This document shows positions 31,994-46,904 of a stretch of 64,000 nucleotides of DNA, piece after piece. The stretch spans positions 1-64,000 of the forward strand of contig NZ_MAYU01000026.1 in the NCBI RefSeq assembly GCF_001685025.1. Reading direction: 5' to 3'. Origin of the DNA: Bacillus sp. FJAT-27225. GTDB lineage: Bacteria; Bacillota; Bacilli; Bacillales; Cytobacillaceae. Both the position numbers and the translations under genes were made by a program. Positions within the stretch are counted from its first letter, which is position 1; each line of letters opens with the position of its first letter. A model generated the notes under the pieces. The model made no database searches. It was not told the DNA's origin and was given only the letters and a program-made list of their open reading frames with translations.

Positions 31994-32006
31994 AAAACAA
32001 ATTTAA

Positions 32007-33194
<1,188 letters not shown>

Positions 33195-33308
33195 TAGGAA
33201 TTTCCTCCTTTAATTTTAAAAGATTTAAGTATTTTGAGCGGCTGGGAATACAGGATTCCCAGCCTATGCTTACATAGTAGTTATACTTGATTGAAAGATG
33301 AAAATCAA

Positions 33309-35387
<2,079 letters not shown>

Positions 35388-35562
35388 TGGGTCTTTCTCC
35401 TTCCTTGTTTGAGAGTATATAAAAGATCCGTCGGCAGCTATGTACCACGGTTGCCCGTAAAGCCGGGAGAACCCGGCTCAGGCATTATAATAGCTTGTCT
35501 TACTTGAGAAGAACACCGTTTTTAAGGCCTTACGCCGCTAAACGGTTGCTTTCGCCTTTCAT
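35388..35562 (-). other. rpsG-fusA gap, part without repeat
   Basis: It holds the fusA ribosome binding site (AAGGAGAAAG) and GC-rich hairpin-forming sequence. I saw no confident promoter and no gene. Confidence 0.3.
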
Positions 35563-35683
35563 TGTCCAGCTGCAGCGCCTAGCCCCTCGAGTCGTTTCGG
35601 CCCCTCTGCGGAAGTCAAACTTCGACTTCCCCTTCAAGGCCATCCAACGCTCTTCGTGGCTGTTCAAGGCGCTTTCGCCTTTC
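35563..35683 (+). repeat. interspersed palindromic repeat, copy A
   Basis: Begins TGTCCAGCTGCAGCGCCTAG and ends AAGGCGCTTTCGCCTTTC. Inside is CTCGAGTCGTTTCGG and a perfect 7-bp hairpin GGAAGTC / GACTTCC (35610-35616 with 35624-35630). It abuts the rpsG stop codon and resembles other elements in this window (copies B, C and D). Confidence 0.7.
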
Positions 35684-35686
35684 ATC

Positions 35687-36157
35687 CTACCAGCGGTAGT
35701 GGGCGAATGCTTTGTTGGCTTCTGCCATTTTGTGAGTGTCTTCGCGCTTCTTGACAGATGAGCCAGTATTGTTGGCTGCATCCATGATTTCAGCAGCAAG
35801 ACGCTGTTCCATCGTTTTCTCACCACGAAGGCGGGAATAGTTTACTAGCCAGCGAAGACCAAGAGTTGTGCGGCGATCAGGGCGCACCTCTACTGGTACT
35901 TGGTAGTTTGCACCACCAACACGGCGTGCTCTTACTTCAAGAACAGGCATTATGTTCTTTAGTGCAGCATCGAACACTTCCATAGGTTCTTTACCAGTGC
36001 GTTCGCGAATGATATCGAATGCATTGTAAAGAATTGCTTGGGATGTACCTCTTTTACCGTCGATCATCATTTTGTTGATCAGACGAGTTACTAGCTTTGA
36101 ATTGTAAAGCGGATCTGGCAATACGTCTCTTTTTGCAACAGGACCTTTACGAGGCAT
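35687..36157 (-). CDS. rpsG: 30S ribosomal protein S7
   Basis: 156 aa. S7 is an assembly initiator of the 30S head and lies near the E site. The start [20 protein letters not shown] and the tail [20 protein letters not shown] are typical. It follows rpsL by 43 bases, and a repeat element begins three bases after its stop. Confidence 0.98.
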   Translation of the reverse strand: MPRKGPVAKRDVLPDPLYNSKLVTRLINKMMIDGKRGTSQAILYNAFDIIRERTGKEPMEVFDAALKNIMPVLEVRARRVGGANYQVPVEVRPDRRTTLGLRWLVNYSRLRGEKTMEQRLAAEIMDAANNTGSSVKKREDTHKMAEANKAFAHYRW

Positions 36158-36200
36158 GTTTTTTCCTCCTTTCAGAAAATCTTCTATTTAGTGTTCACGT

Positions 36201-36680
<480 letters not shown>

Positions 36681-36725
36681 TTAGCAAAAACAAAGTTCTT
36701 GCAGCAGCATCTGCAAAAACAGTTT

Positions 36726-36974
36726 TTAACGGATTATAGCGACAGCCGAGGTTCCAACTTTTATGCCGCTTGCCTTTCCGAGTTTCTTCATGGAATCGAC
36801 TTGCAACACGGGAATCCCAAGCTTCTCAGCGATTTCCACCGCTGGTGCTGTAAGTTTTGGTTCAGCATCAGTGGCGATCACCAGCTCTTTTGCACTTCCA
36901 TTTTCGAGAGCTTTGGCTGCTTGCTTAGTTCCTATTATGAGTTTCCTCGCTTGCAATACTTTTTCATAAGACAT
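36726..36974 (-). CDS. rplGB: L7Ae-family RNA-binding protein (YbxF, RplGB)
   Basis: 82 aa member of the L7Ae/L30e family that binds RNA kink-turns. The motifs [20 protein letters not shown] and [20 protein letters not shown] are typical. B. subtilis YbxF binds k-turns. It is the first gene of the str operon, after its own promoter and before rpsL. AGGATATG precedes the ATG. Confidence 0.93.
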   Translation of the reverse strand: MSYEKVLQARKLIIGTKQAAKALENGSAKELVIATDAEPKLTAPAVEIAEKLGIPVLQVDSMKKLGKASGIKVGTSAVAIIR

Positions 36975-37018
36975 TTAACATATCCTCCAAAGTACTGGTT
37001 AATAGGAGCACCTTTGCT

Positions 37019-37048
37019 ATATTACCACCCTAGTAATTCATTTGTCAA
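37019..37048 (-). promoter_or_regulatory. sigma-A promoter of rplGB-rpsL-rpsG
   Basis: Minus strand: perfect -35 TTGACA (37043-37048), 18-base spacer, -10 TAATAT (37019-37024), about 45 bases before rplGB. Confidence 0.8.
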
Positions 37049-37084
37049 CAAAACTTATAGTTTTTTAACAGGAAAATGCATTCC

Positions 37085-37127
37085 AAAAACTGGCATCAGC
37101 TTTCTTCAAGCTGATGCCTGGTTTTTA
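37085..37127 (-). terminator. terminator after rpoC
   Basis: Strong stem GGCATCAGCTT / AAGCTGATGCC with a five-base loop, flanked by AAAAAC and GTTTTT. It separates rpoBC from the str operon. Confidence 0.9.
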
Positions 37128-37146
37128 AAACGTTCCTTTTGTTTCC

Positions 37147-40100
37147 CTATTCCACTGTCACTTCTTCAGTTTGTCCAGCTTGAAGGACTGGCTCTGCTTT
37201 ACGATAACGCTGCATGCCTGTTCCAGCTGGGATTAACTTACCAATAATGACATTCTCTTTCAGGCCGAGCAATTCATCACGTTTACCTTTGATTGCGGCA
37301 TCGGTAAGTACCCTCGTTGTTTCCTGGAAGGAAGCCGCAGAAAGGAATGAATCTGTTTCCAGAGATGCCTTGGTAATCCCCAGGAGTACCGGGCGGCCAG
37401 TTGCCGGCATTTTCCCGTTCAACAGCGCCTTTTCGTTTGCATCGGTAAACTGATGGATATCAAGGAGCATACCAGGAAGAACATCTGTCTCACCGGCATC
37501 AATGACGCGAACCTTACGAAGCATTTGGCGGACCATTACTTCGATATGCTTGTCACCGATCTCAACCCCCTGCATTCTGTAAACCTTCTGAACCTCACGC
37601 AGCAAGTATTCCTGAACAGAGCCAACATCGGTTACTTTCAACAATTCCTTAGGATCAATTGAACCTTCAGTCAGTTCCTGGCCTCGTGCAACTCTGTCAT
37701 TCACTGCCACTTTTAGCCTTGCAGTGTATGGAGCGGAGTATGTTTTTGATTCAACCTCACCTTGAATCACAATTTCATGCTGGCGATCCCTTCCCTCGTT
37801 AATGCCAACAACGACACCTTCGAGCTCGGAGATAACTGCCTGCCCTTTAGGGTTACGGGCTTCGAACAATTCCTGGATACGCGGCAAACCTTGTGTGATA
37901 TCGTCTCCAGCAACACCGCCTGTATGGAATGTACGCATTGTAAGCTGAGTTCCTGGCTCACCGATAGATTGGGCGGCAATAATCCCGACCGCTTCGCCTA
38001 CCTCTACTTCCTGGCCTGTTGCCAGGTTGCGGCCATAACACTTCTTACATACACCATGGCGAGTGTTACATGTAAATGCAGAACGGATTTGAACTTCTTC
38101 AATTCCCAAATTAACGATTTCAACTGCAAGATCCTCTGTAATCAATCCGTTTTCAGGAACAATTATATCACCTGTCTCAGGGTGTTTAATATTCCTTCTT
38201 GCATAACGGCCGATTAGTCGTTCGTCAAGACCTTCAATGACCTCGGTCCCATCCTTGAGTGCACTGATGTGCAAGCCGCGGTCGGTTCCGCAATCATCTT
38301 CTCGGACGATTACATCCTGGGCAACGTCAACAAGACGGCGTGTTAGATATCCGGAGTCAGCAGTTTTAAGGGCCGTGTCGGCAAGACCTTTACGGGCACC
38401 GTGGGTAGAGATAAAGTATTCCAATACTGTCAAACCTTCGCGGAAGGATGACTTGATTGGCAATTCAATAATACGACCAGCCGGGTTCGCCATCAGTCCA
38501 CGCATACCAGCAAGCTGAGTAAAGTTGGATGCATTACCCCTCGCTCCGGAGTCACTCATCATGAAAATTGGATTTGTTTTACTTAGGGAGCCCATCAGCT
38601 TGCCCTGAATAGTATCTTTTGCCTGGCTCCAGATAGAAATGACACGGTCATAGCGCTCATCTTCGGTAATCAGGCCGCGTCTGAACTGCTTCTGTACGTT
38701 ATCCACTTTCTTCTGGGCATCATTCAGAATCTCTTCTTTCTCGCCCAAAACGACAATATCTGCAACACCGACGGTAATGCCGGCTTTTGTCGAATATTTA
38801 AAGCCAAGATCCTTCATGCGGTCAAGCATTTTTGAGGTTTCAGTAATCTTAAATCGCTTGAATACCTCGGCAATGATGTTTCCAAGTATTTTTTTCTTGA
38901 ATGGGTCTACCAATGGCATTTCCTTAATTCGCGCCGGAATGTCAGTCCCTTTTTCAACGAAATACTTTTCAGGAGTTTTCACTTCGAGGTTATCTTTTGT
39001 TGGTTCATTAATGTAAGGGAATGATTTTGGCAATATTTCATTGAAAATCAATTTCCCTACAGTTGTTAACAGCAATTGGCTGTTTTGTTCCTCGGTAAAT
39101 GTTTCATTGTTCAGTGAGCCTGCATGTACAGCGACTCGTGTATGCAGGTGAACGTACCCATTTTGGTAGGCAATCAAGGCTTCATTCGTATCCTTGAAAA
39201 TCATGCCTTCCCCGATTGCTCCTTCACGTTCCAAAGTCAGGTAGTAGTTACCTAGAACCATGTCTTGGGAAGGTGTAACAACCGGCTTTCCATCCTTGGG
39301 GTTCAAAATGTTCTGCGCTGCGAGCATTAGCAGGCGTGCTTCTGCCTGTGCTTCTGCAGATAGCGGAACGTGTACAGCCATTTGGTCACCATCAAAGTCA
39401 GCGTTATACGCTGTGCATACTAACGGATGGAGACGGATGGCACGGCCCTCAACCAATGTCGGTTCAAAAGCCTGGATACCAAGCCTGTGTAAAGTCGGGG
39501 CACGGTTCAAGAGAACGGGGTGCTCACGGATTACTTCTTCAAGTACATCCCAAACCTCGGGTTGAACGCGTTCGATTTTGCGTTTTGCCGACTTGATGTT
39601 ATGGGCAAGGCCCTTCTCAACTAATTCCTTCATGACAAAAGGTTTGAACAATTCAAGCGCCATTTCCTTAGGAAGTCCACATTGATACATCTTAAGGTTC
39701 GGGCCAACAACGATAACCGAACGGCCTGAATAGTCAACACGCTTACCTAGCAAGTTTTGGCGGAAACGACCTTGTTTCCCTTTCAGCATATGAGAAAGAG
39801 ATTTCAATGGACGATTGCCTGGTCCAGTTACAGGTCGGCCGCGGCGGCCGTTGTCAATCAAAGCATCAACAGCTTCCTGGAGCATCCGCTTTTCGTTTTG
39901 AACAATAATGCTTGGAGCACCAAGGTCGAGAAGGCGCTTCAGGCGGTTGTTCCGGTTTATTACGCGGCGGTACAGATCGTTCAGGTCGGATGTCGCAAAG
40001 CGTCCGCCATCCAGTTGGACCATCGGCCGAAGTTCCGGCGGGATAACAGGAAGTACATCAAGAATCATCCATGAAGGGTCATTACCTGATCCACGGAAAG

Positions 40101-40743
40101 CTTCAATTACTTCAAGACGCTTAATTGCACGTGTGCGCCTCTGCCCCTGGGCAGTTTTCAATTCTTCCTTTAGCGTATCAGCTTCTTTGTTGAGGTCGAT
40201 ATCCTGAAGAAGTTTTTTAATTGCTTCAGCACCCATGGATGCCTGAAATTTATTTCCGTACTTCTCGCGATATGCGCGGTATTCCTTTTCAGAAAGAAGT
40301 TGTTTCTTTTCAAGGCTGGTTTCACCAGATTCAGTCACAACATAGGACGCAAAATAAATGACTTCTTCCAAAGCCCGCGGTGACATGTCAAGGACAAGGC
40401 CCATACGGCTAGGAATTCCTTTAAAATACCAAATATGAGATACAGGTGCTGCAAGTTCGATATGGCCCATTCGTTCACGTCGTACTTTTGCCCGTGTAAC
40501 TTCAACGCCACATCGGTCACAGACGACACCCTTATAACGGACGCGTTTGTATTTTCCGCAATGGCATTCCCAGTCCTTTGTTGGCCCGAAAATCCTTTCG
40601 CAGAAAAGACCGTCTTTTTCTGGTTTTAATGTACGATAGTTAATCGTTTCCGGCTTTTTTACTTCACCAAATGACCACGAACGGATTTTATCAGGTGATG
40701 CAAGGCCGATTTTCATATACTCAAAATTATTAACATCCAGCAA
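37147..40743 (-). CDS. rpoC: RNA polymerase subunit beta-prime
   Basis: 1198 aa, matching the Gram-positive form. The N-terminal zinc site is visible ([20 protein letters not shown]) and the catalytic magnesium loop reads NADFDGDQM. The trigger-loop and bridge-helix region contains [20 protein letters not shown]. The second zinc site is [15 protein letters not shown]. Translation starts at a TTG (LLDVNNFEY), supported by GGGAGG upstream. It lies after rpoB with a short repeat in the gap. Confidence 0.99.
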   Translation of the reverse strand: MLDVNNFEYMKIGLASPDKIRSWSFGEVKKPETINYRTLKPEKDGLFCERIFGPTKDWECHCGKYKRVRYKGVVCDRCGVEVTRAKVRRERMGHIELAAPVSHIWYFKGIPSRMGLVLDMSPRALEEVIYFASYVVTESGETSLEKKQLLSEKEYRAYREKYGNKFQASMGAEAIKKLLQDIDLNKEADTLKEELKTAQGQRRTRAIKRLEVIEAFRGSGNDPSWMILDVLPVIPPELRPMVQLDGGRFATSDLNDLYRRVINRNNRLKRLLDLGAPSIIVQNEKRMLQEAVDALIDNGRRGRPVTGPGNRPLKSLSHMLKGKQGRFRQNLLGKRVDYSGRSVIVVGPNLKMYQCGLPKEMALELFKPFVMKELVEKGLAHNIKSAKRKIERVQPEVWDVLEEVIREHPVLLNRAPTLHRLGIQAFEPTLVEGRAIRLHPLVCTAYNADFDGDQMAVHVPLSAEAQAEARLLMLAAQNILNPKDGKPVVTPSQDMVLGNYYLTLEREGAIGEGMIFKDTNEALIAYQNGYVHLHTRVAVHAGSLNNETFTEEQNSQLLLTTVGKLIFNEILPKSFPYINEPTKDNLEVKTPEKYFVEKGTDIPARIKEMPLVDPFKKKILGNIIAEVFKRFKITETSKMLDRMKDLGFKYSTKAGITVGVADIVVLGEKEEILNDAQKKVDNVQKQFRRGLITEDERYDRVISIWSQAKDTIQGKLMGSLSKTNPIFMMSDSGARGNASNFTQLAGMRGLMANPAGRIIELPIKSSFREGLTVLEYFISTHGARKGLADTALKTADSGYLTRRLVDVAQDVIVREDDCGTDRGLHISALKDGTEVIEGLDERLIGRYARRNIKHPETGDIIVPENGLITEDLAVEIVNLGIEEVQIRSAFTCNTRHGVCKKCYGRNLATGQEVEVGEAVGIIAAQSIGEPGTQLTMRTFHTGGVAGDDITQGLPRIQELFEARNPKGQAVISELEGVVVGINEGRDRQHEIVIQGEVESKTYSAPYTARLKVAVNDRVARGQELTEGSIDPKELLKVTDVGSVQEYLLREVQKVYRMQGVEIGDKHIEVMVRQMLRKVRVIDAGETDVLPGMLLDIHQFTDANEKALLNGKMPATGRPVLLGITKASLETDSFLSAASFQETTRVLTDAAIKGKRDELLGLKENVIIGKLIPAGTGMQRYRKAEPVLQAGQTEEVTVE

Positions 40744-40870
40744 GGGGCCTACCTCCCTTTTAATCTCCAGGTTTTACCCTGTAGCTAGACATAGCTGCTT
40801 TCCCGGGCGGTTAAAACAATAAGCCCGGGCAGCTATGGTTAATACCAGAAAAGCATATTCTCGTTGAGAA

Positions 40871-40906
40871 TTGTCTAGCACCGACGCCTAGCGCCTCCGC
40901 TTTTCT
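40871..40906 (+). repeat. short interspersed repeat, copy B
   Basis: TGTCTAGCACCGACGCCTAG at the left end and GCGCCTCCGCTTTTCTA at the right end, with nothing between. It appears to be a minimal version of the element in other gaps of this window, placed between rpoB and rpoC inside one operon. Confidence 0.6.
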
Positions 40907-40909
40907 ATA

Positions 40910-43900
40910 TTACTCTTTTGATCCAACTTTTTCAGACTCAAAATTTTGAGACTCAGGCGCAATCGTCAATGTTTCTACCTGTTGCATTTCATCGTCATCT
41001 TCAAGATCGCGCATTTCTATTTCCTCTTCATCGCCAGATAGAATTTTAACATCCATACCAAGGCTTTGAAGTTCCTTAATCAACACTTTAAATGATTCTG
41101 GAACACCTGGTTCAGGTACATTTTCACCTTTTACAATTGCCTCATACGTCTTCACACGGCCAACGACATCGTCGGACTTGACTGTGAGGATTTCCTGCAA
41201 TGTATAAGCAGCACCATATGCTTCAAGTGCCCAAACTTCCATCTCGCCAAAACGCTGGCCTCCAAATTGGGCTTTACCGCCAAGAGGCTGCTGCGTAACG
41301 AGAGAGTATGGTCCAGTGGAGCGAGCATGCAGCTTATCGTCAACCATGTGTGCCAATTTGATCATATACATGACACCTACAGAAACACGGTTATCGAAAG
41401 GCTCACCTGTACGGCCATCATAGAGGACGGTTTTGGCATCGCGCGCCATTCCGGCCTCCTCGATTGTAGCCCACACATCTTCTTCGGTAGCACCGTCAAA
41501 TACTGGTGATGCTACATGGATACCGAGGGCTCTCGCGGCCATTCCAAGATGGAGTTCAAGCACCTGTCCGATATTCATACGAGATGGAACGCCCAGTGGG
41601 TTCAGCATGACATCGACTGGCGTGCCATCTGGCAAATAAGGCATATCCTCCTCAGGCAAGAGACGGGAGATTACCCCCTTATTACCGTGGCGGCCGGCCA
41701 TCTTATCGCCTTCGTGAATTTTACGTTTTTGAACGATATACACACGCACCAACTGGTTTACACCTGGAGGAAGCTCATCGCCATCTTCACGATTGAAGAC
41801 TTTCACATCATGGACGATACCACCACCGCCGTGTGGTACACGGAGAGATGTATCCCGTACTTCTCTAGCCTTCTCGCCAAAGATTGCATGAAGAAGACGT
41901 TCTTCGGCTGTTAGTTCGGTAACCCCTTTAGGAGTTACTTTACCAACAAGCAAATCTCCATCCTTAACCTCAGCACCGATTCGGATAATTCCACGCTCAT
42001 CTAGATTGCGAAGCGCATCTTCCCCTACGTTCGGGATATCACGAGTAATTTCTTCAGGTCCCAGTTTTGTATCACGGGACTCAGATTCATATTCTTCAAT
42101 GTGAATCGATGTATACACATCATCTTTAACAAGGCGCTCACTCATGATGATAGCATCCTCATAGTTGTAGCCATCCCAGTTAACAAAGGCTACAAGCACG
42201 TTCCGGCCAAGAGCCAGCTCGCCTTTTTCCATGGAAGGGCCATCAGCAAGAATTTCGCCTTTTGTTACACGGTCACCCACAGTAACAATCGGGCGCTGGT
42301 TATAGCAAGTACCTTGGTTGGAGCGGACAAACTTCAGCATCCGGTATTTATCAAGGTCACCCTTGACTTCTTTACCGTCGATTTCCTTCACACGGCGAAC
42401 CCAGACTTCCCTAGCCTCGACATGTTCAACGATTCCTTCATGCTTACAGATTACTGCAGCACCTGAATCCTTGGCCGACACGTGCTCCATACCTGTTCCA
42501 ACTCGCGGCGCTTCGGGCTGCATCAACGGAACAGCCTGGCGCTGCATATTCGCTCCCATCAGGGCACGGTTCGAGTCATCATTTTCAAGGAACGGGATAC
42601 AAGCAGTTGCCGCGGAAACGACCTGTTTAGGCGATACATCCATATAATCGATGCGTTCACGGGCGACAACTGTGTTTTCACCACGGAAACGCGCGATAAC
42701 GTCCTCATCAAGGAACGAGCCATCATCATCCAGGCGTGCATTTGCCTGCGCTACAACATATAAGTCTTCTTCATCTGCAGTCAGATAATCGATCCTGTCT
42801 GTCACTTTACCTGTTTCAGGATCAACCCTGCGGTATGGTGTTTCTATAAAACCAAACCGATTCACTTTTGCAAAAGAAGAAAGTGAGTTAATCAAGCCGA
42901 TGTTTGGACCTTCAGGCGTTTCAATTGGACACATACGCCCATAGTGGGAATAGTGTACGTCGCGGACTTCAAAGCCAGCCCGTTCACGAGTCAAACCGCC
43001 TGGTCCAAGTGCAGAAAGGCGCCGTTTGTGCGTCAATTCAGCCAGCGGGTTTGTTTGGTCCATGAACTGTGAAAGCTGCGAGCTTCCGAAAAACTCTTTT
43101 ATCGAAGCAATTACCGGACGGATATTAATCAACTGCTGCGGCGTAATTGTTGCTGTATCCTGAATGGACATCCGTTCGCGGACAACCCTTTCCATCCTTG
43201 ATAAACCAATACGGAATTGGTTTTGCAGCAACTCCCCTACAGAACGCAGACGGCGATTTCCTAGATGGTCAATATCATCCGTATCACCTACTCCGTGGAG
43301 TAAGTTAAAGAAATAGCTGATTGACGAAATAATGTCTGCCGGAGTAATATTCTTGATCTGCTCTGGTACATAAGCATTGCTTAGAATATTGATAACTTTT
43401 TCATTGTCATCTGTCGGAGCAAAGATCTTTATGCTTTGAAGAACAACATCTCCTTCAATAACAGTTCCTCCAGGCTGGTAGCTATACATATTAATATTCT
43501 TTTCAAGAGCCGGTAAAATCCGGTCGAGATTCCTTCTGTCAAGCAGAGTCCCTGCTTCAGCAATAATTTCTCCAGTTTCAGGATCAACCAATGCTTCAGC
43601 AAGGCGTTGGCCGAACAGGCGATTTTTAATATGAAGCTTCTTGTTGATTTTATATCGGCCTACGCTGGCCAAATCATAGCGTTTAGGGTCAAAGAAGCGC
43701 GAAACAAGAAGGCTTTTTGCATTGTCTACGGTAGGCGGTTCGCCAGGGCGAAGTCTTTCGTAGATTTCAAGCAGCGCCTTTTCAATGCTGTCTGTGTTGT
43801 CTTTTTCCAGTGTATTGCGGAGATACTCATTGTCGCCAATGAGGTCGATGATTTCTTGATCAGAGCCGAACCCAAGTGCACGCAAAAGAACCGTAACTGG

Positions 43901-44470
43901 CAGTTTCCGTGTACGATCTATTCTGACGTATACGACGTCCTTTGCATCTGTTTCATACTCAAGCCAGGCGCCGCGGTTCGGAATAACGGTGGCAGTGAAA
44001 CCTTTCTTCCCATTTTTATCAACTTTCCCACTGTAGTAAACACTCGGGGAACGCACAAGCTGGGAAACGATAACACGCTCCGCACCATTGATGACGAACG
44101 TGCCAGTTTCTGTCATCAGCGGGAAATCGCCCATGAAAACATCCTGGTCTTTAACTTCCCCTGTTTCTTTGTTGACGAGACGGACTTTTACACGCAGCGG
44201 AGCTGCAAATGTAACATCCCGCTCTTTTGATTCCTCAACGGAATATTTCGGATCGCCAAGGCTATAATCAATAAATTCTAGAGATAGGTTACCAGTAAAG
44301 TCTTCAATCGGTGAAATGTCCTGGAACATCTCACGCAGTCCCTCATCAAGAAACCATTGATAAGAAGAGGTTTGGATTTCAATTAGATTTGGTAATTCTA
44401 AAACTTCACTGATTCGCGCGTAACTTCTTCGTTGGCGGTGTCGTCCATACTGAACTAGTTGACCTGTCAA
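40910..44470 (-). CDS. rpoB: RNA polymerase subunit beta
   Basis: 1186 aa. The rifampicin pocket [20 protein letters not shown] and then [11 protein letters not shown] carries no known resistance change, so sensitivity is expected. The start of the C-terminal part reads [20 protein letters not shown] and [12 protein letters not shown]. The frame opens at a GTG (44479), but the TTG at 44470 (product [11 protein letters not shown]) is eight bases after AGGGG and fits B. subtilis. The acidic C-terminal tail is shorter and different from B. subtilis. Confidence 0.98.
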   Translation of the reverse strand: MTGQLVQYGRHRQRRSYARISEVLELPNLIEIQTSSYQWFLDEGLREMFQDISPIEDFTGNLSLEFIDYSLGDPKYSVEESKERDVTFAAPLRVKVRLVNKETGEVKDQDVFMGDFPLMTETGTFVINGAERVIVSQLVRSPSVYYSGKVDKNGKKGFTATVIPNRGAWLEYETDAKDVVYVRIDRTRKLPVTVLLRALGFGSDQEIIDLIGDNEYLRNTLEKDNTDSIEKALLEIYERLRPGEPPTVDNAKSLLVSRFFDPKRYDLASVGRYKINKKLHIKNRLFGQRLAEALVDPETGEIIAEAGTLLDRRNLDRILPALEKNINMYSYQPGGTVIEGDVVLQSIKIFAPTDDNEKVINILSNAYVPEQIKNITPADIISSISYFFNLLHGVGDTDDIDHLGNRRLRSVGELLQNQFRIGLSRMERVVRERMSIQDTATITPQQLINIRPVIASIKEFFGSSQLSQFMDQTNPLAELTHKRRLSALGPGGLTRERAGFEVRDVHYSHYGRMCPIETPEGPNIGLINSLSSFAKVNRFGFIETPYRRVDPETGKVTDRIDYLTADEEDLYVVAQANARLDDDGSFLDEDVIARFRGENTVVARERIDYMDVSPKQVVSAATACIPFLENDDSNRALMGANMQRQAVPLMQPEAPRVGTGMEHVSAKDSGAAVICKHEGIVEHVEAREVWVRRVKEIDGKEVKGDLDKYRMLKFVRSNQGTCYNQRPIVTVGDRVTKGEILADGPSMEKGELALGRNVLVAFVNWDGYNYEDAIIMSERLVKDDVYTSIHIEEYESESRDTKLGPEEITRDIPNVGEDALRNLDERGIIRIGAEVKDGDLLVGKVTPKGVTELTAEERLLHAIFGEKAREVRDTSLRVPHGGGGIVHDVKVFNREDGDELPPGVNQLVRVYIVQKRKIHEGDKMAGRHGNKGVISRLLPEEDMPYLPDGTPVDVMLNPLGVPSRMNIGQVLELHLGMAARALGIHVASPVFDGATEEDVWATIEEAGMARDAKTVLYDGRTGEPFDNRVSVGVMYMIKLAHMVDDKLHARSTGPYSLVTQQPLGGKAQFGGQRFGEMEVWALEAYGAAYTLQEILTVKSDDVVGRVKTYEAIVKGENVPEPGVPESFKVLIKELQSLGMDVKILSGDEEEIEMRDLEDDDEMQQVETLTIAPESQNFESEKVGSKE

Positions 44471-44733
44471 CTGATTCACCCCTCAAATCAAGCGTTATTG
44501 TAAATCTATCTTTGCCCGCTGCCAAGAAAAGCCCGGACAGTGGACAAAAAAGAAAAAGGGTTTTCACTATAAAAAACCACATTTTTCACATTTTTACCTA
44601 TTATTTTGTCATCCTTTCCTTTTCATACCATTTTTATACAAAATAAGTCTAGCTGAACAGGAATCTAACCTATTTTACAAAAAAAGCTTGACTTTTAAAA
44701 ACGGTATAATAAAGATGATGATGGCATTTTATA
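44471..44733 (-). other. long untranslated leader of rpoB
   Basis: About 260 bases between the promoter and the rpoB start. It is very A/T-rich, contains a run of Ts after AAAAGTCAAGC, and has no open reading frame. It may be an attenuation or stability region; I cannot assign a motif. Confidence 0.4.
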
Positions 44734-44762
44734 ATATTAACATAGTAGGATTTGTGAGTCAA
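44734..44762 (-). promoter_or_regulatory. sigma-A promoter of rpoB-rpoC
   Basis: Minus strand: -35 TTGACT (44757-44762), 17-base spacer, -10 TAATAT (44734-44739). The -35 overlaps the stop codon of the upstream methyltransferase gene. Confidence 0.75.
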
Positions 44763-45361
44763 ATATTTTTTGCCCGAATAATGAAGTAGCCTTTTTCTTT
44801 ATCAACGACTTCAACTTCGCCAAAAAGTTGGTTCAATTTCTCAATTGCGGATGGCGCTCCTTGCTTCTTTTGAATAACCACCCATAATTCTCCCCCGTCA
44901 GCCAATCTCTCCCGACTCTGAGAAAAAATTTCATGGACAGTCTTTTTGCCAGCCCGAATAGGCGGGTTTGTCAAGATTGCCGAAAATCCCGTTTCTTTAA
45001 CACCTTCCAACCGGTCACTTTCATAGATCCTGATATTTTCAACAGCATTGTTTTTCGCATTTTCCTCAGCAAGTCCAAGTGCCCGTTCATTTACATCAAT
45101 CATATGTACAAGCCGGTCTGTATACGTTTTGGCTAACGCCAATCCAATAGGGCCGTATCCGCAGCCAACGTCAAGTAAAGGACCTTTCACATCGGGAACA
45201 GCAAAAGTTTCTATTAAAAGCCTTGAACCGAAGTCCACTTCACCCTTCGAAAAAACCCCGCTGTCCGTCTTAAATCGGAACCGTTGTCCTCTCAAGGTAA
45301 AATCCCAATACTTTGGAGCGCTTTCTACACTTGGCTTTTTGGAATAATAATGATCCGCCAT
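44759..45361 (-). CDS. RsmC-like class I methyltransferase (YbxB)
   Basis: 200 aa. The SAM-binding motif is LDVGCGYGPIGLALA and the catalytic-type motif is TNPPIRAGK, the NPP(F/I) signature of N-methyltransferases acting on guanine in rRNA. It corresponds to B. subtilis YbxB, which is related to the 16S G1207 methyltransferase RsmC. The frame opens at 45433, but MADHYYSKKPSV at 45361 has GGAGGTGG upstream. It lies between rplL and rpoB, the standard place. Confidence 0.9.
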   Translation of the reverse strand: MADHYYSKKPSVESAPKYWDFTLRGQRFRFKTDSGVFSKGEVDFGSRLLIETFAVPDVKGPLLDVGCGYGPIGLALAKTYTDRLVHMIDVNERALGLAEENAKNNAVENIRIYESDRLEGVKETGFSAILTNPPIRAGKKTVHEIFSQSRERLADGGELWVVIQKKQGAPSAIEKLNQLFGEVEVVDKEKGYFIIRAKNI

Positions 45362-45475
45362 AATTTCCACCTCCAGGAATAGCACTGCACTTCTCCAGGA
45401 ACGTATTATAGCCCCACGAGACACAAAAAGCAAAATAGCCGGTTGGAACCTTCCGGTTAGGAAAGCTCCTGGGAA

Positions 45476-45526
45476 TTAACACACAGGACAGACGCCGTTG
45501 TCTGTCACGGGCGCCTTCGCTTTTCT
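45476..45526 (+). repeat. interspersed repeat, copy C1 (partial)
   Basis: Hairpin GACAGAC / GTCTGTC (45487-45493 with 45500-45506) followed by ACGGGCGCCTTCGCTTTTC. This matches the right half of copy D near gltX almost base for base, but the left half is missing. Confidence 0.6.
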
Positions 45527-45529
45527 ATT

Positions 45530-45716
45530 AGTCTAGCTGCACAAGAACCGCGCTTCTAAGCTTAACACCGCACGAAGAATAAGCGTTAGCCTTTTCGAGG
45601 AGCAGATATGGGCTCGAGGTCGCTTCGGTCCTTCAGGTGAAGTCATAGTGCGACTTCCTTCTCAGGCCCTCCAGTACTTGTCGCCCCTTGGTAAGGTGCC
45701 CTTCACTTTTCTATAC
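45530..45716 (+). repeat. interspersed repeat, copy C2
   Basis: Begins GTCTAGCTGCACAAG, contains CTCGAGGTCGCTTCGGTCC and a hairpin GAAGTC / GACTTC (45639-45644 with 45652-45657), and ends TTCACTTTTCTATA. It shares its core with copy A near rpsG. It fills most of the 395-base gap between the methyltransferase and rplL; no gene is seen there. Confidence 0.6.
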
Positions 45717-45745
45717 AAAAAAGCCCGCTTATGCAGCGAGCTTTC
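45717..45745 (-). terminator. terminator after rplL
   Basis: Minus strand stem AAGCTCGCT / AGCGGGCTT with a five-base loop, followed by a run of Ts. Confidence 0.8.
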
Positions 45746-45756
45746 TTTCAGGAAAA

Positions 45757-46119
45757 TTACTTAATTTCGACGTTAGCTCCAACTTCATCAAGCTTAGCTT
45801 TGATTGCTTCAGCATCTTCTTTAGAAACGCCTTCTTTAAGAGCTTTTGGAGTGTTGTCAACAAGGTCTTTTGCTTCTTTAAGACCAAGGCCTGTGATTTC
45901 ACGAACAACTTTGATAACTTTGATTTTTTGGTCGCCAGCGCCTGCAAGAATAACATCAAATTCAGTTTGCTCTTCAGCAACTGGGCCAGCAGCGCCACCA
46001 GCTACTGCTACAGGAGCAGCTGCAGTTACGCCGAATTCTTCTTCGATAGCTTTTACAAGGTCGTTAAGTTCCAATACAGTCATGGACTTAACTGCTTCAA
46101 TGATTTGTTCTTTAGTCAT
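45757..46119 (-). CDS. rplL: 50S ribosomal protein L7/L12
   Basis: 120 aa. L7/L12 dimers form the stalk that recruits translation GTPases. The N-terminal dimerisation domain (1-30), the Ala/Gly/Pro-rich hinge (about 31-52, [12 protein letters not shown]) and the C-terminal domain ([20 protein letters not shown]) are all present. It follows rplJ and ends in a terminator. Confidence 0.98.
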   Translation of the reverse strand: MTKEQIIEAVKSMTVLELNDLVKAIEEEFGVTAAAPVAVAGGAAGPVAEEQTEFDVILAGAGDQKIKVIKVVREITGLGLKEAKDLVDNTPKALKEGVSKEDAEAIKAKLDEVGANVEIK

Positions 46120-46174
46120 TGTGGTATTTCCTCCTCGAATTTGTTTGGATTATGGTAAAGCGAAAACGATCAGC

Positions 46175-46675
46175 TTACGCGCCTTGTTCTTCCTTTTGTT
46201 CTGCAACAGCCTTTGTAGCAAGAGCCAAGTTGCGGATAGGTGCTTGAAGCACGCTGAGTAGCATGGAAAGCAAACCTTCGCGGGATGGAAGTTCTGCAAG
46301 AGCCTTTACTTCATCTGCAGTTGCAACGTTTCCTTCGATAACACCTGCTTTAATTTCAAGAGCCTCGTGTTTCTTCGCAAAATCATTCAAGATTTTTGCA
46401 GGAGCGACTACATCCTCAGCACTGAATGCAATGGCGTTAGGGCCAGTTAGTGCTTCGTTCAGTCCTGCAAGCTCAGAAGCTTCAGCTGCACGGCGAGTCA
46501 TCGAGTTTTTGTAAACTTTGAATTCCACGCCAGCTTCACGAAGCTGCTTACGAAGTTCAGTAACTTCCGCAACGTTTAGGCCGCGGTAGTCAACAACAAC
46601 AGAGGTTACACTGTTTTTGAATTTACCTGCGATCTCGTCAACGATTACTTTCTTTTGTTCAATTGCGCTGCTCAT
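46175..46675 (-). CDS. rplJ: 50S ribosomal protein L10
   Basis: 166 aa. L10 anchors the L7/L12 dimers at the stalk base. The N-terminal rRNA-binding domain ([20 protein letters not shown]) and a C-terminal Ala/Glu-rich helix for L12 are seen. It is preceded by a structured leader with its own promoter, through which L10 probably regulates itself. Confidence 0.98.
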   Translation of the reverse strand: MSSAIEQKKVIVDEIAGKFKNSVTSVVVDYRGLNVAEVTELRKQLREAGVEFKVYKNSMTRRAAEASELAGLNEALTGPNAIAFSAEDVVAPAKILNDFAKKHEALEIKAGVIEGNVATADEVKALAELPSREGLLSMLLSVLQAPIRNLALATKAVAEQKEEQGA

Positions 46676-46860
46676 AATTACACCTCCTATAGACTTTGTG
46701 CATTTATACCGGGCAATTTAAAAGCCCCCATATCCCGGAAGACATGGAGGCATAATACAATAGCCAATTAACGGCTCATTCTATCGTATTCCCTCGGCAG
46801 GATATTAAGCCTTCTGGCACCTGCTGTCTTCGGTACAAATGTATGAAATTCAAACAACAG
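46676..46860 (-). promoter_or_regulatory. L10-type ribosomal leader RNA of rplJ-rplL
   Basis: About 180 bases of structured leader. On the minus strand GCCTCCAT / ATaTGGgGGC (46725-46752) forms a terminator-like stem followed by TTTTAAAT. Rfam describes an L10 leader at this position in Bacillales. I assign it by position and structure. Confidence 0.65.
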
Positions 46861-46865
46861 AAACA

Positions 46866-46894
46866 ATCTTATCAGACTGTAAACTAATTGTCAA
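46866..46894 (-). promoter_or_regulatory. sigma-A promoter of rplJ-rplL
   Basis: Minus strand: perfect -35 TTGACA (46889-46894), 17-base spacer, -10 TAAGAT (46866-46871), directly after the rplA stop. Confidence 0.8.
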
Positions 46895-46904
46895 TAATTT
46901 ATTT

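Noticed and set aside
43607-44230. 207-residue plus-strand frame inside rpoB
   Set aside because: It is antisense to a highly conserved coding sequence and has no recognisable domain.
44690-44712. TTGACT followed by TATAAT on the plus strand near rpoB
   Set aside because: The spacer is only 11 bases, too short for a sigma-A promoter, and no plus-strand gene follows.
45688-46158. Plus-strand frames opposite rplL
   Set aside because: They are antisense shadows of rplL, produced by its Ala/Lys/Glu-rich codon pattern.
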